From assembly GCF_009176545.1 (NCBI RefSeq), contig NZ_VTOJ01000002.1:434001-498000 (forward strand): a stretch of 64,000 nucleotides of DNA. The letters run 5' to 3'. The notes beneath the pieces were generated by a model. The model was not told the DNA's origin. It was given only the letters and a program-made list of their open reading frames with translations, and ran no database searches. Origin of the DNA: Salinigranum salinum. GTDB lineage: Archaea; Halobacteriota; Halobacteria; Halobacteriales; Haloferacaceae. A program made the position numbers and the translations under genes. Shown one piece after another: positions 8,919 through 16,445 of this stretch (positions are counted from its first letter, which is position 1; every line of letters begins with the position of its first letter).

Positions 8919-9685
8919 TGTCGACAGGCTCCGTTCGAACGCTCGCCGACCCGGTCGTCGGCAGCGAGGTTCGCGTCGAGCCGAAGGAGACGCCGGGGAT
9001 CGAGATCAACGGCCTCCCGGCCGACCTCGACCACGTCGTCAAGGCGGACGTCCGGGTCGACCTCGGCGGGGACGCAAACCGGGCGTTCGTCGTCGAACAC
9101 GTCCTCGGTCCGCTGGGGCTCCGTGGCGTGACCGCCGCCCGCGTGACGGGCCGCGTCGAGACGTGGGACTTCGCCCGGCCCGAACACCGGTTCTGCTACT
9201 CGACGTCGCTCCCGCCGTCGAACGTCGTCGGCCACCCCGCGGGCCTGCCGAACCCCGACCTGGCGCGGGCGGTCGGCGAGGTCGACATCGTCGGCGATGT
9301 CCCGAGCCGGACCACCGTCTCGGAGCCGGTGACCGTCGAGGCCGGCGGCGGGCGACTGACGCTCCGTCCCCGAGCGTACGGTGCTGGCGTCCGGTTCGAG
9401 GCGTCGTACGGCGAGGCGAGTCTCGCGGCCGAAATCGACCCGAAGGGGGAGACCGACGACGCGCTCGTCGAACGGGTGACGACGAGCACGACGCCGTACC
9501 TCTCGTCCGACGACACCGAGGGAGTGACGCACGCGGTCGCCGACCTCGTCTCCGACGTCTGTGTCCTCGGCGGCTTCGACGACCTCGTGGTCGAGGCGGA
9601 GCTGGGCGAGGCGTACCACGCGCTCACGGTCGGGGCGGCGCGGGAAGCGCGGAAACGGGGAGTGGTCGTCGCGCGTGAGGGCTGA
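8918..9685 (+). CDS. LpxC-like zinc-dependent deacetylase
   Basis: A 255-residue protein whose start overlaps the previous stop (TGATG). Both LpxC sub-domains can be followed: VRVEPKETPGIEI, then VEHVLGPLGLRGV (E60, H61) matching the VEH...LAGLGI segment; later EPVTVEAGGGRLTLRP as the second-domain opening, then THAVADLVSDVCVLGG (H205, D209) matching HKMLDAIGDL, and EAYHALTVGAAR (H234) matching SGHALNN. These are the positions of the E. coli LpxC residues E78, H79, H238, D242 and H265. LpxC deacetylates UDP-3-O-acyl-GlcNAc in bacterial lipid A synthesis, which archaea lack, so the substrate here must differ. Length is shorter than bacterial LpxC (~305). Confidence 0.72.
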   Translation: MSTGSVRTLADPVVGSEVRVEPKETPGIEINGLPADLDHVVKADVRVDLGGDANRAFVVEHVLGPLGLRGVTAARVTGRVETWDFARPEHRFCYSTSLPPSNVVGHPAGLPNPDLARAVGEVDIVGDVPSRTTVSEPVTVEAGGGRLTLRPRAYGAGVRFEASYGEASLAAEIDPKGETDDALVERVTTSTTPYLSSDDTEGVTHAVADLVSDVCVLGGFDDLVVEAELGEAYHALTVGAAREARKRGVVVAREG

Positions 9686-9824
9686 GTCGGTCGGGAACCA
9701 CGAGAGTCGAAATACGAACCTCGAGCGGTCGAGGTCATTCTGTACTGTTCCGCGACGAGTGGAGCGAGTCGCGGGCCGACGACCGAACGGAGCGAAGCGG
9801 AGCGAGGGAGGAGTGCTTTTGTTG

Positions 9825-9914
9825 CCAGAACGCCGTGCGTTCTGGCTGAACAGCCAGAAATCGGAGATTTCTGGCGCTGATCCAGGTTTTACCGAGGGCT
9901 GACGAAGTCAGCCC
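9825..9914. repeat. Run of three perfect hairpins
   Basis: Three consecutive inverted repeats in the non-coding interval after the LpxC-like gene: CCAGAACG-ccgtg-CGTTCTGG (9825-9845), GCCAGAAATC-gga-GATTTCTGGC (9853-9875) and GGGCTGAC-gaa-GTCAGCCC (9896-9914). All arms pair perfectly and loops are 3-5 bases. They are preceded by a purine-rich stretch with repeated gagcga words (9765-9810). The run could act as a terminator or structured RNA end, or be a short palindromic repeat family; a similar run is present at 59754-59833. Confidence 0.6.
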
Positions 9915-9931
9915 GCAGCGTAAAAGCTGGA

Positions 9932-9948
9932 ATGGGACCGCCGAGATG
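9932..9948. repeat. Second, imperfect copy of the tRNA-Pro end
   Basis: atgggaccgccgagatg matches the copy at 9989-10005 with one change, and so also the 3' end of tRNA-Pro in reverse orientation. It sits 57 bases outside the left boundary of the integrated element. It may be an older attachment-site remnant. Confidence 0.45.
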
Positions 9949-9986
9949 CCCGTGAGGACAGCTCGTACTCCCAGTTTTCTCCGAAA

Positions 9987-10003
9987 ACATGGGACCGCTG
10001 AGA
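9987..10003. repeat. Left attachment-site repeat of integrated element
   Basis: acatgggaccgctgaga is identical to 16106-16122, which covers the last 14 bases of the tRNA-Pro gene (minus strand, with discriminator) plus flanking bases. It lies 31 bases from the integrase stop codon. Direct repeats of a tRNA 3' end bracketing an integrase are the hallmark of site-specific integration, with the intact tRNA regenerated at the far end. Confidence 0.75.
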
Positions 10004-10034
10004 TGGACGCTCCTCTTGTTGCGGGGGAGCAGTC

Positions 10035-11147
10035 TTACTCATCCCCCTCACCGTCCTCAAGAAGGTCACGTCGGGATTCCATCCGGCGGAGCTGCTGCGG
10101 GTGATCGTAGTGCTGGCGAATTACCTCGGGCGTCGCGTTCGCCCGTTCAGCTAACACCTCCGGCGGCCAGCCACGGTCTCGATGGTCGGTGATCGATCCC
10201 GTGCGGACTCGGTGAGGTGACCGAGACGATGGACACCGTGCTTCGAGTCCATGCTTACGCGCCTCGCAGGTCTCGATATCACGGCCGTGTGGGCAGTCGG
10301 CGCCGAACCGACACGGTTGGCTAATGATGTTGAAGACGCGACGGATGGCGCTCTTCGACATCCGACCGGAGCCCTTCTCGGTCGAAAACAGTGGAGCTCG
10401 TCCGTTATCATCCATCGTCTGGACCCTATTCACCATGATATACCCTCTGAGCACGCTGGCGACGTCCTCGGTGATAGCCACTGGACGCTGCCCTTCGTGC
10501 TTGTTCTTCAGTGGCGTCTCCTCTCTGTGACGAAAGTAGACGAACGGTACCTGAACCACATCGCGAATCTCGTCGAACTCGGTGTCGTCGATCTCCGGGT
10601 AATGGAGGAGGCGGTCGAGATGCTCGTTCTTCAAGAAGCAGTCACCGACATCTAACGCTCGGAGTGCACCCAATCGCGCGGTCGACTCCCACGCGAGCGA
10701 GAACAGACCGTGTTCCCGTGATGCGTGTCGATACGTCGTGAGATTGCCGAGGATTTCTTCGGCCCTCGTCCGTGACAACTTCTCTTCATTCACCCGTTCT
10801 GTCTTCACGAGGGATGGTATGTCGACGGCTTTCACTACCGACTCAGCGACAGCGTTGTAATCGGCGCAGAACCCGAGAAAGAGCTTGATCGTCCCGAGTC
10901 GATTATTTAGCGTCGATTGTGCGTGTCCGTCAGCCCGACACTCGTTATCGAACGCGTAGATGTCTCGAGTGGTGAGGTCGTTGAGGTTGTCGATTCCATG
11001 TGACTCGCACCACTCCACGAACTGCCTCACGCGGTAGAAATAGCTCTGAACCGTCTCCTCAGCCTTTTCAGTTCGCTGACGGTCCAGCCACATCTGCATT
11101 CCTTCGCGCGGTGGGAGAGGCTCAAGCTCCTCCATTGGCCTCACCAT
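10035..11147 (-). CDS. Tyrosine recombinase / phage-type integrase
   Basis: A 370-residue site-specific recombinase. The N-terminal SAM-like DNA-binding domain (about 15-110; TVQSYFYRVRQFVEWCE) is followed by the catalytic domain: Arg in ARLGALRALDV, Lys in the TPLKNKHEGQRPVAI hairpin, the HxxR box as SPHRVRTGSIT, and the nucleophile Tyr in IRQHYDHPQ. A Cys/His cluster (CRFGADCPHGRDIETC) just before the HxxR box resembles the small zinc-like loop seen in haloarchaeal integrases. It reads complete and is probably active. It lies immediately inside the left attachment repeat and points toward it, as expected for the integrase of a tRNA-targeting element. Confidence 0.93.
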   Translation of the reverse strand: MVRPMEELEPLPPREGMQMWLDRQRTEKAEETVQSYFYRVRQFVEWCESHGIDNLNDLTTRDIYAFDNECRADGHAQSTLNNRLGTIKLFLGFCADYNAVAESVVKAVDIPSLVKTERVNEEKLSRTRAEEILGNLTTYRHASREHGLFSLAWESTARLGALRALDVGDCFLKNEHLDRLLHYPEIDDTEFDEIRDVVQVPFVYFRHREETPLKNKHEGQRPVAITEDVASVLRGYIMVNRVQTMDDNGRAPLFSTEKGSGRMSKSAIRRVFNIISQPCRFGADCPHGRDIETCEARKHGLEARCPSSRSPHRVRTGSITDHRDRGWPPEVLAERANATPEVIRQHYDHPQQLRRMESRRDLLEDGEGDE

Positions 11148-11569
11148 CCGACGGAAAGGTCCTGACTGGTCGTCTCTCGTGGCGGAGAAGCGGATATCTA
11201 CTGACTCTTGTTCGTTCTTTTCTTTGAACCGGGTCGTGCTCTCCGAGTGTTTTATCGGGAGCGTGTTCGTTCTTTAGCACGGCGTTATCGGGTTTCGACA
11301 AGCGCCACTCCCGGACCTCTCCACAGGTCCACTCTGCCTTCCCGTTTTCACGACTCTGTTGAGTGGTGCTTGTCTAATGTCCATCCTAGCCCCTGGAAAC
11401 AAAATGTTCCTCCGAAGGAATTCAAATGTGTCTTAAGCATAGATACTTTCTTGAAATGAATCTTGATCGAGTCCAGAGATGATTCGCCTCAATGGAAGTA
11501 TCATCATGTTGTACACCAGTGGGAACTGGTCCAGCACAACCCCGTTTCATGCTGAACCAAGGATGGACT
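11148..11569. other. Gene-free A/T-rich interval in the element
   Basis: I see no convincing gene in this stretch. Short ORFs on the plus strand (for example 11208-11459) have a non-acidic, Cys/Phe/Arg-rich composition unlike real haloarchaeal proteins. A repeated word ttcgttcttt occurs at 11211 and 11267. It may hold the promoter of the winged-helix gene. Confidence 0.4.
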
Positions 11570-11842
11570 ATGCGTAAACGTGGAGAGTGGATGAAGCCCG
11601 TGGACGATCTCATACTGGAACTACTGAAGGACGAGGGTCAGTATCCTCCAAAACTAATTGGCGAGAAAACCGACAAGCATCCAAAGTACGTTGGTCGGCG
11701 GTGCCGTGCCCTCCGTGATCACGGACTGTTGAGAAATCTAGGGAGGGGACTGTATCAGATAACTGAGGATGGAGAGTTGTATCTGGAAGGAGAATTGGAC
11801 GCAGCCGAAGTTGCCGATACAAACGAGTCAACTGAGGAGTGA
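11570..11842 (+). CDS. Winged-helix DNA-binding protein (phiH1-repressor-like)
   Basis: A 90-residue protein dominated by a winged-helix fold: MKPVDDLILELLKDEG (helix 1), PPKLIGEKTDKHPKYVGRRCRALRDHGLL (helix-turn-helix), then a wing with LGRGLYQITEDGELYLEGEL. This layout is that of the many small phiH1-repressor-like wHTH proteins of haloarchaea and their viruses. In the element it is a candidate repressor of integrase or cargo genes. The start at ATG 11570 is preferred, since GGA lies a few bases upstream and upstream in-frame residues (from 11492) are not protein-like. Confidence 0.8.
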   Translation: MRKRGEWMKPVDDLILELLKDEGQYPPKLIGEKTDKHPKYVGRRCRALRDHGLLRNLGRGLYQITEDGELYLEGELDAAEVADTNESTEE

Positions 11843-11934
11843 TCCTGCATCTTTGACTAAGTGTAGTGGAGTTCTGCGTGGGCGGCGTATTAAGACCGGA
11901 GCTCTGTCTTCCGCTGAATGAAGGCAAACTCTGC

Positions 11935-12192
11935 TTACCACCGCCTACCCTCGCTAAAGGACTGTTTTGACGGAATTGAAAAGAAAGAGTCTGCCTGACG
12001 CTGCTCAGTAATTGCCCGCAGATGGAGAGTGAGCTCACGACGCTCGCGGGCAAGACTTCTGTGTGCGTCGACGAGAAGACGAATTTGCTGATCTACACTC
12101 GTCTGTTCAACGTCGGTACCATCGATGGTACCAACGATTTCACCCAGTTGCTCGATCGTCTCCGCTTGTATACGTGGTCTTTGCTCTGTCAT
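11935..12192 (-). CDS. Small hypothetical protein (85 aa)
   Basis: An 85-residue ORF with an acidic/basic helical composition (ETIEQLGEIVGTID, then QQIRLLVDAHRSLARERRELTLHLRAI) that could form a short coiled coil. No family recognised. It is convergent with the winged-helix gene. The ATG at 12192 is chosen because the in-frame extension to 12246 adds hydrophobic residues without coding character. It is plausible as a small element-borne regulator or structural protein but unsupported beyond composition. Confidence 0.45.
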   Translation of the reverse strand: MTEQRPRIQAETIEQLGEIVGTIDGTDVEQTSVDQQIRLLVDAHRSLARERRELTLHLRAITEQRQADSFFSIPSKQSFSEGRRW

Positions 12193-12712
12193 GGAGGTAG
12201 AAGGGTTGAGAAGCCACAAAACGATGGTGCCTGTCCTTGGTACCAAGATGATTCTGGCTACAAGTAGGCGCTATCAGGGAACGAGCGAAAACCGCCATAC
12301 AAGAGCGGGGTTTGGAGGCAACAACAACCGAAGGAGAGGCTAATAGTATGTATTGACGCGTATAGAGAGACGAGACGGTTTATTTCGTTCAAGAAGGGAC
12401 CCGGCGGGCCGTCGTGTACTGGACTCGTTCGTTCTGAATTAATTTGACAGGGATCTGTATTCTCAACTGACCAGAACGTGAGTCCGTCTTTACCGAGTCT
12501 ACACGATTCAATAGGAAAAGGCCTACTGACAGAGATATTGGAACCGGAGGAAACAGTGATAAAGACCGAATCTAACCAGTTATGAATCGCTCGAAAGTAC
12601 GACAGTCTGACAGAATTGGACTGAATCGGGAGACACACCCGGCGGTGGCCGACCGAGGCGAGTGGCTGCGTCCGCAACGTCGTTGAGGAATTCAGTCGCC
12701 CGTGTGGGGGGA
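12193..12712. other. Gene-free A/T-rich interval in the element
   Basis: Nothing convincing here. The longest ORF (12258-12677, minus) is rich in Ser, Cys, Ile and Leu and poor in acidic residues, unlike proteins of this organism. It may be decayed sequence or hold control signals. Confidence 0.4.
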
Positions 12713-14734
12713 TCAGATCGACTCGCGGGTGGCGAGGACGTACCCCAAGAGAACGGTGCTCAGAGTACCGAAGAAAGTCTGGAACAGAGCCGCCGCCCGA
12801 GTCACTCCATCGGTGATCGGCGGATCCGGCGGGCGAGCGGTCACAAACGTGACGACGCTGTAAGAGAGGTACTGATCAAACCCCGCGTGCCACCAGTACA
12901 CTGCGGTCGGGAGCAGGAAAATCAGAAGCATGACGCCAACGACTGCTTTCAGGTCCACACCGTACCCGGTCGTGTAACGGGAGAGCCACGAGAGGACATA
13001 AGCCTTGTAATCACCATCTATTCCTGCCTCTACACGGCGTGCGCGACGCTCCCATAGATACTGCCGTCGAGCCTTTCCGACCAATCCCCGGGCACTCAAT
13101 TCGTCCTTGACCGTATGATATGCTCTCGCTATTTCATCCCAGTCTGAGGGCGAATTGGCGGATGTTTCTGCTCTTGATTGCCGACCACACCGAGTTGCCT
13201 GAGTGAACGCCGCTTCTGAGAAGTCGACACTCCGCAGGTCCGCCTTCCGCAGGTCAGCCCCCGACAGGTCCGCCTTCTGCAGGTTCGCATCCGACAGAGT
13301 CGCCTTCTGCAGGTTCGCATCCGACAGGTCAGCCCCCGACAGGTCCGCCTTCTGCAGGTCCGCCTTCTGCAGGTCAGCCCCCGACAGGTCCGCCTTCTGC
13401 AGGTCCGCACCCGACAGGTCCGCCTCCCGCAGTGTCGCTCCCGACAGGTTCGCATCCGACAGATCCGCATCCGACAGGTTCGCATCCGACAGGTCTGCAT
13501 CCGACAGGTCTGCATCCGACAGATCCGCACCTGACAGGCCCGTCCTCGACAGGTCCGCACCCGATAGGTCCACATCCGACAGGCCCGTTCTCGACAGGTC
13601 CGCCTTTTGCAGGTCCGTCCCCGATAGGTTCGCCTCCGACAGAGTCACCCCCTGTAAGTCCGCCTCCGACAGGATCACCCCCTGCAAGTCTGCCTCCGAC
13701 AGGGTCACCCCCTGCAAGTCCGCCTCCGACAGGTCCGCCTCCGACAGGTCCGCCTCCGACAGGTCAGCCCCCGATATGTCCGTCCCCGATATGTCCGTCC
13801 CCGACAGGTCCGCACCCGACAGGTCCGCACCCGACAGGTCCGCCTCCGACAGAGTCGCCTTCCGCAGGTCCGCATCCGATAGGTCCGCATCCGACAGAGT
13901 CGCCTTCCGCAGGTCCGCATCCGATAGGTCCGCATCTGGCAGGTCCGCCTTCCGCAGGTTCGCTCCCGACAGGTTCGCATCCGACAGGGTCGCTCCCGAC
14001 AGGTCCGCCTCCCGCAGGTTCTCATCCGACAGGTCCACACCCGACAGGTCCGCATCCGACAGGTCCGCCTTCCGCAGGTTCGCTCCCGACAGGTCCGCAT
14101 CCGACAGGGTCGCTCCCGACAGGTCCGCCTCCCGCAGGTCCGTCCCCGACAGGTCCGTCCTCCACAGGTCCGTCCCCGACAGGTCCGTCCTCCACAGGTC
14201 CGTCCCCGACAGGTCAGCATCCGACAGGGTCGCTCCCGACAGGTCCGCCTTCCGCAGCTCCGCATCCGACAGGTCTGCATCCGACAGGTCTGCATCCGAC
14301 AGGGTCGCCATCCACAGGCCCGTTCTCGACAGGTTCGCCTCCGACAGGTCTGCATCCGACAGGTCCGTCCTTGACAGGTCTGCATCCGACAGGTCCGCCT
14401 CCGACAGGTCTGCCCCCGACAGCGTCGCCCCCGACAGGGGCGCTCCCGACAGGTCTGTCCCCGACAGGTCCGCCCTGTCGAGTAGTTCGGCGGGACCGTT
14501 CTGCCCATCCCGATTTATGATACGATTTTCCATCGTCTCTCGAGTTGCTCGTAACTCCTCAAACGGTTTTTTCTCTCCTGACTTAGTCTCGGCATGCCAG
14601 ATACACCGGTCACGATCCCCCCACGTCTCTCGATAACAACAACTCGGGTGAGCAACCTCAGATGAAGTTTCGTACCGACAGCGCTCGGTCGGTCTATTCA
14701 TCATGCCTACATATTCCGCAGAATCAACAATCAA
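12713..14734 (-). CDS. Pentapeptide-repeat protein with C-terminal two-TM channel-like domain
   Basis: A protein of up to 673 residues. The N-terminus has a Cys/His cluster (ERCRYETSSEVAHPSCCYRETW, then RCIWHAE) suggesting metal binding. Roughly residues 85-505 are about 84 A(D/N)LSX pentapeptide repeats, predicted to form a right-handed four-sided beta helix. A linker (residues 510-570) leads to two membrane helices (VVGVMLLIFLLPTAVYWW; FQTFFGTLSTVLLGYVLA) around a re-entrant segment YLSYSVVTFVTARPPDPP. That layout matches two-TM potassium-channel-like proteins fused to pentapeptide repeats, but the TxGYG filter is replaced by TARPPD. Start uncertain: ATGs at 14734, 14704 and 14701 are in frame. 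Confidence 0.85.
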   Translation of the reverse strand: MIVDSAEYVGMMNRPTERCRYETSSEVAHPSCCYRETWGDRDRCIWHAETKSGEKKPFEELRATRETMENRIINRDGQNGPAELLDRADLSGTDLSGAPLSGATLSGADLSEADLSDADLSRTDLSDADLSEANLSRTGLWMATLSDADLSDADLSDAELRKADLSGATLSDADLSGTDLWRTDLSGTDLWRTDLSGTDLREADLSGATLSDADLSGANLRKADLSDADLSGVDLSDENLREADLSGATLSDANLSGANLRKADLPDADLSDADLRKATLSDADLSDADLRKATLSEADLSGADLSGADLSGTDISGTDISGADLSEADLSEADLSEADLQGVTLSEADLQGVILSEADLQGVTLSEANLSGTDLQKADLSRTGLSDVDLSGADLSRTGLSGADLSDADLSDADLSDANLSDADLSDANLSGATLREADLSGADLQKADLSGADLQKADLQKADLSGADLSDANLQKATLSDANLQKADLSGADLRKADLRSVDFSEAAFTQATRCGRQSRAETSANSPSDWDEIARAYHTVKDELSARGLVGKARRQYLWERRARRVEAGIDGDYKAYVLSWLSRYTTGYGVDLKAVVGVMLLIFLLPTAVYWWHAGFDQYLSYSVVTFVTARPPDPPITDGVTRAAALFQTFFGTLSTVLLGYVLATRESI
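13210..14475. repeat. 15-base tandem repeat coding for pentapeptides
   Basis: The DNA is a minisatellite of about 84 copies of a 15-base unit related to gacaggtccgcatcc, encoding the pentapeptide helix on the minus strand. Neighbouring units are often identical at the DNA level, which implies recent expansion or gene conversion. The regular period keeps antisense frames open, producing long spurious ORFs here. Confidence 0.9.
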
Positions 14735-14810
14735 TCTACCGTCATGTAGGGATCACTGTGAAGAGCGCTACCCTCGGGGCGTTGGCACCGAATACACCTC
14801 ACCGCGTAGA

Positions 14811-15842
14811 TTAGTTTGGCGTAATCGAAAGTGCCTCCACATAGTACTTAGCGTCCGCGTCTACGGTCATGATGTAGTCAGTGTACGACTGTGCAGACCA
14901 GCCCACAGAAGGAGTAAACTGAAAGAGATAGGTCTCCCCCTCAACAGCGTGGAAGTCGAGAGAAAGCTGTCGAGGCTCGTAACGGTCAATAGAGAACTGC
15001 CCAGAGCGACTCGATCGTGGCGTGAGGTCGAACACCCAACTGAGGACCTGCTTCGCGATAAACGAACCAATCACGCCAAGGTAAATCGAAATCAATCGCC
15101 CCGCGATGAACTCTAAGAGTTGTTCGGCCACCTCTGTTGCCATCTGAGCGTTCTTGTCGCGAAGGTCGGGATGCGTTCTTTCATGCAAAACACGTGATGC
15201 GCGGGAATCAAGTACGGCGAGATTCGACTCGAACGTTATCGAGACGTCTCGGGAATCATTATCCTGTGGAGCGTAGCCGTAGCCACCGAACCCCCAATAA
15301 TCGACGGTTAATCGATACTGGCCAGTCTGCGGTGCCTGCCAGGCTGTCCGGTAAAATCCACCACCGTTTGCGGCAGTTTGTCCGGTCCCATAGGTGGTCC
15401 CTTCGAGTGCGAAGTACAGAGAAGTGTAATCACGATGTTCAGACACGAGCTCGTTGAATTCTGCGGATTCTCCACTACCACGAAAGCCTTGTGTGGCACC
15501 TTCGGCCGGTTGCTGAACAATCTCTTGGATCGGCAGTTCACCACGAAGAACTGATACGGGGTCTCGAGGGATTGCTGCGGGTGGCGTTGTCGTTGGCTGT
15601 GGTGATGCCGTCGGTGTCGGGGTTGCGGTCTTCGTCGGTGTCGGCGTTGAAGTGGCCGTTTCGGTGGGTGTTGCTGTCGGTGATGATGTCGGAGCCGCGG
15701 TTGACCTAAGCGGCGTCCGCGTGCCCGTGGGAGCAGTTTCCCCTGTCTCTGCAAAATCTGTCGAGATGGCTGAGCATCCTCCGAGAAGTGTGGAACCACT
15801 GCAGCCGAGTAGTTCGAGAATTCGTCGTCGGCTGAGGCGCAT
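14811..15842 (-). CDS. Tat-exported lipoprotein of unknown function
   Basis: A 343-residue secreted protein. It begins with a twin-arginine signal (LSRRRILELL) joined to a lipobox (LLGGCS), so it should be exported folded and lipid-anchored on the outside. A Thr/Pro-rich low-complexity spacer follows (residues ~35-90), a typical O-glycosylated stalk. The globular part has a beta-rich segment (YRLTVDYWGFGGYGY) and a hydrophobic helix around residues 240-270 (LLEFIAGRLISIYLGVIGSFI). I recognise no enzyme motif. It lies inside the integrated element upstream of the pentapeptide gene on the same strand, so co-expression is possible. Confidence 0.75.
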   Translation of the reverse strand: MRLSRRRILELLGCSGSTLLGGCSAISTDFAETGETAPTGTRTPLRSTAAPTSSPTATPTETATSTPTPTKTATPTPTASPQPTTTPPAAIPRDPVSVLRGELPIQEIVQQPAEGATQGFRGSGESAEFNELVSEHRDYTSLYFALEGTTYGTGQTAANGGGFYRTAWQAPQTGQYRLTVDYWGFGGYGYAPQDNDSRDVSITFESNLAVLDSRASRVLHERTHPDLRDKNAQMATEVAEQLLEFIAGRLISIYLGVIGSFIAKQVLSWVFDLTPRSSRSGQFSIDRYEPRQLSLDFHAVEGETYLFQFTPSVGWSAQSYTDYIMTVDADAKYYVEALSITPN

Positions 15843-16105
15843 TGGTGCTGATTGTGTTCACATACTAATAATACTCATCCCGATGCATTGTTTGTTGTCG
15901 GAATTAGGTTCAGTGCTCCTGACCACCGACTTAGATCCTCCCGCTGTTGAAGTCTGAGCCCTAACTCTCCTGAGTCGCTCACAGCTCGCCACCTCCGGGA
16001 GTGATTGAACAGTTGATAAACAGCGACTTTATATCCAAAATCTCATCGAGAAAAATGTCGCGTGACCCGAGTGAACGGCCAACTGTGTAAACTCCCGGGA
16101 ATAAG

Positions 16106-16122
16106 ACATGGGACCGCTGAGA
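16106..16122. repeat. Right attachment-site repeat (within tRNA-Pro 3' end)
   Basis: Identical 17-base copy (acatgggaccgctgaga) of the sequence at 9987-10003. It includes the tRNA discriminator base, the 3' acceptor strand and part of the T arm of the minus-strand tRNA-Pro, so the element's far end keeps the tRNA gene whole. Confidence 0.75.
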
Positions 16123-16179
16123 ATCGAACTCAAGTCCTGCGGACCCCATCCGCAGAGGATACCACTACCCCACGGTCCC
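16109..16179 (-). tRNA. tRNA-Pro (anticodon GGG)
   Basis: Read on the minus strand this folds as a complete cloverleaf: acceptor stem GGGACCG/CGGTCCC, D arm with GGGGTAGTGGTATCC, anticodon stem TGCGG/CCGCA around the loop ATGGGGT (anticodon GGG, preceded by T), T stem TTGAG/CTCAG with loop TTCGATT, and discriminator A. The CCA end is not encoded. The anticodon GGG reads CCC/CCU proline codons. Its 3' end is the target of the adjacent integrated element. No intron is seen. Confidence 0.93.
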
Positions 16180-16445
16180 TCGTGGCGCATCTCGGGAGAG
16201 GCCCGTCCGGGGGTTAAACGCTTCGTTTCCGCGTCACCGTGAGGCGGGGGCGTTCTGTCGTCGCACCCGATCCCGTGACCCACTCGAACGCGGAGGCACT
16301 GGTCCGCTGCAGACGGCCCTGTCGCGTTTCGACGCTCGCGCCGCGGTGACACACCATCGTAGGGCGACCCGTCCGGGCCGTGGGGGCCGCGTCGGGCTCT
16401 GGTGTCGATACGCTGATACAGCCGACGCACGTACCCACGGCCAGT

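Larger units (their letters stand above)
10004..16105. mobile_element. Integrated genetic element at tRNA-Pro
   Basis: About 6.1 kb between the 17-base direct repeats at 9987 and 16106. Contents: tyrosine integrase at one end, winged-helix protein, small hypothetical gene, pentapeptide-repeat channel-like protein, Tat lipoprotein. The DNA is visibly more A/T-rich than the chromosome on both sides and has long gaps without good coding sequence. No capsid, portal, replication or conjugation gene is recognisable, so it looks like a decayed or cargo-only element rather than a complete provirus or plasmid. Confidence 0.75.

Noticed and set aside
9932..10005. Additional tRNA genes
   Set aside because: Only about 15 bases of a tRNA 3' end are present; no D or anticodon arm follows, so these are attachment-site remnants.
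11610..12053. 147-residue ORF antisense to the winged-helix gene
   Set aside because: It overlaps a clear wHTH frame on the other strand and has Ser/Arg-rich shadow composition.
12258..12677. 139-residue minus-strand ORF in the element
   Set aside because: Poor in acidic residues, rich in Ser/Cys/Leu/Ile, no domain; unlike real proteins of this organism.
13210..14475. Possible CRISPR array
   Set aside because: Repeats are 15 bases, contiguous, without unique spacers, and encode protein; no cas gene is near.
13203..14636. Long plus-strand ORFs across the pentapeptide gene
   Set aside because: They are open only because the 15-base period has no stops in these frames; the Ser/Arg/Asp and Pro/Thr/Gly repeat peptides have no supporting features, while the minus frame encodes classical pentapeptides with flanking domains.
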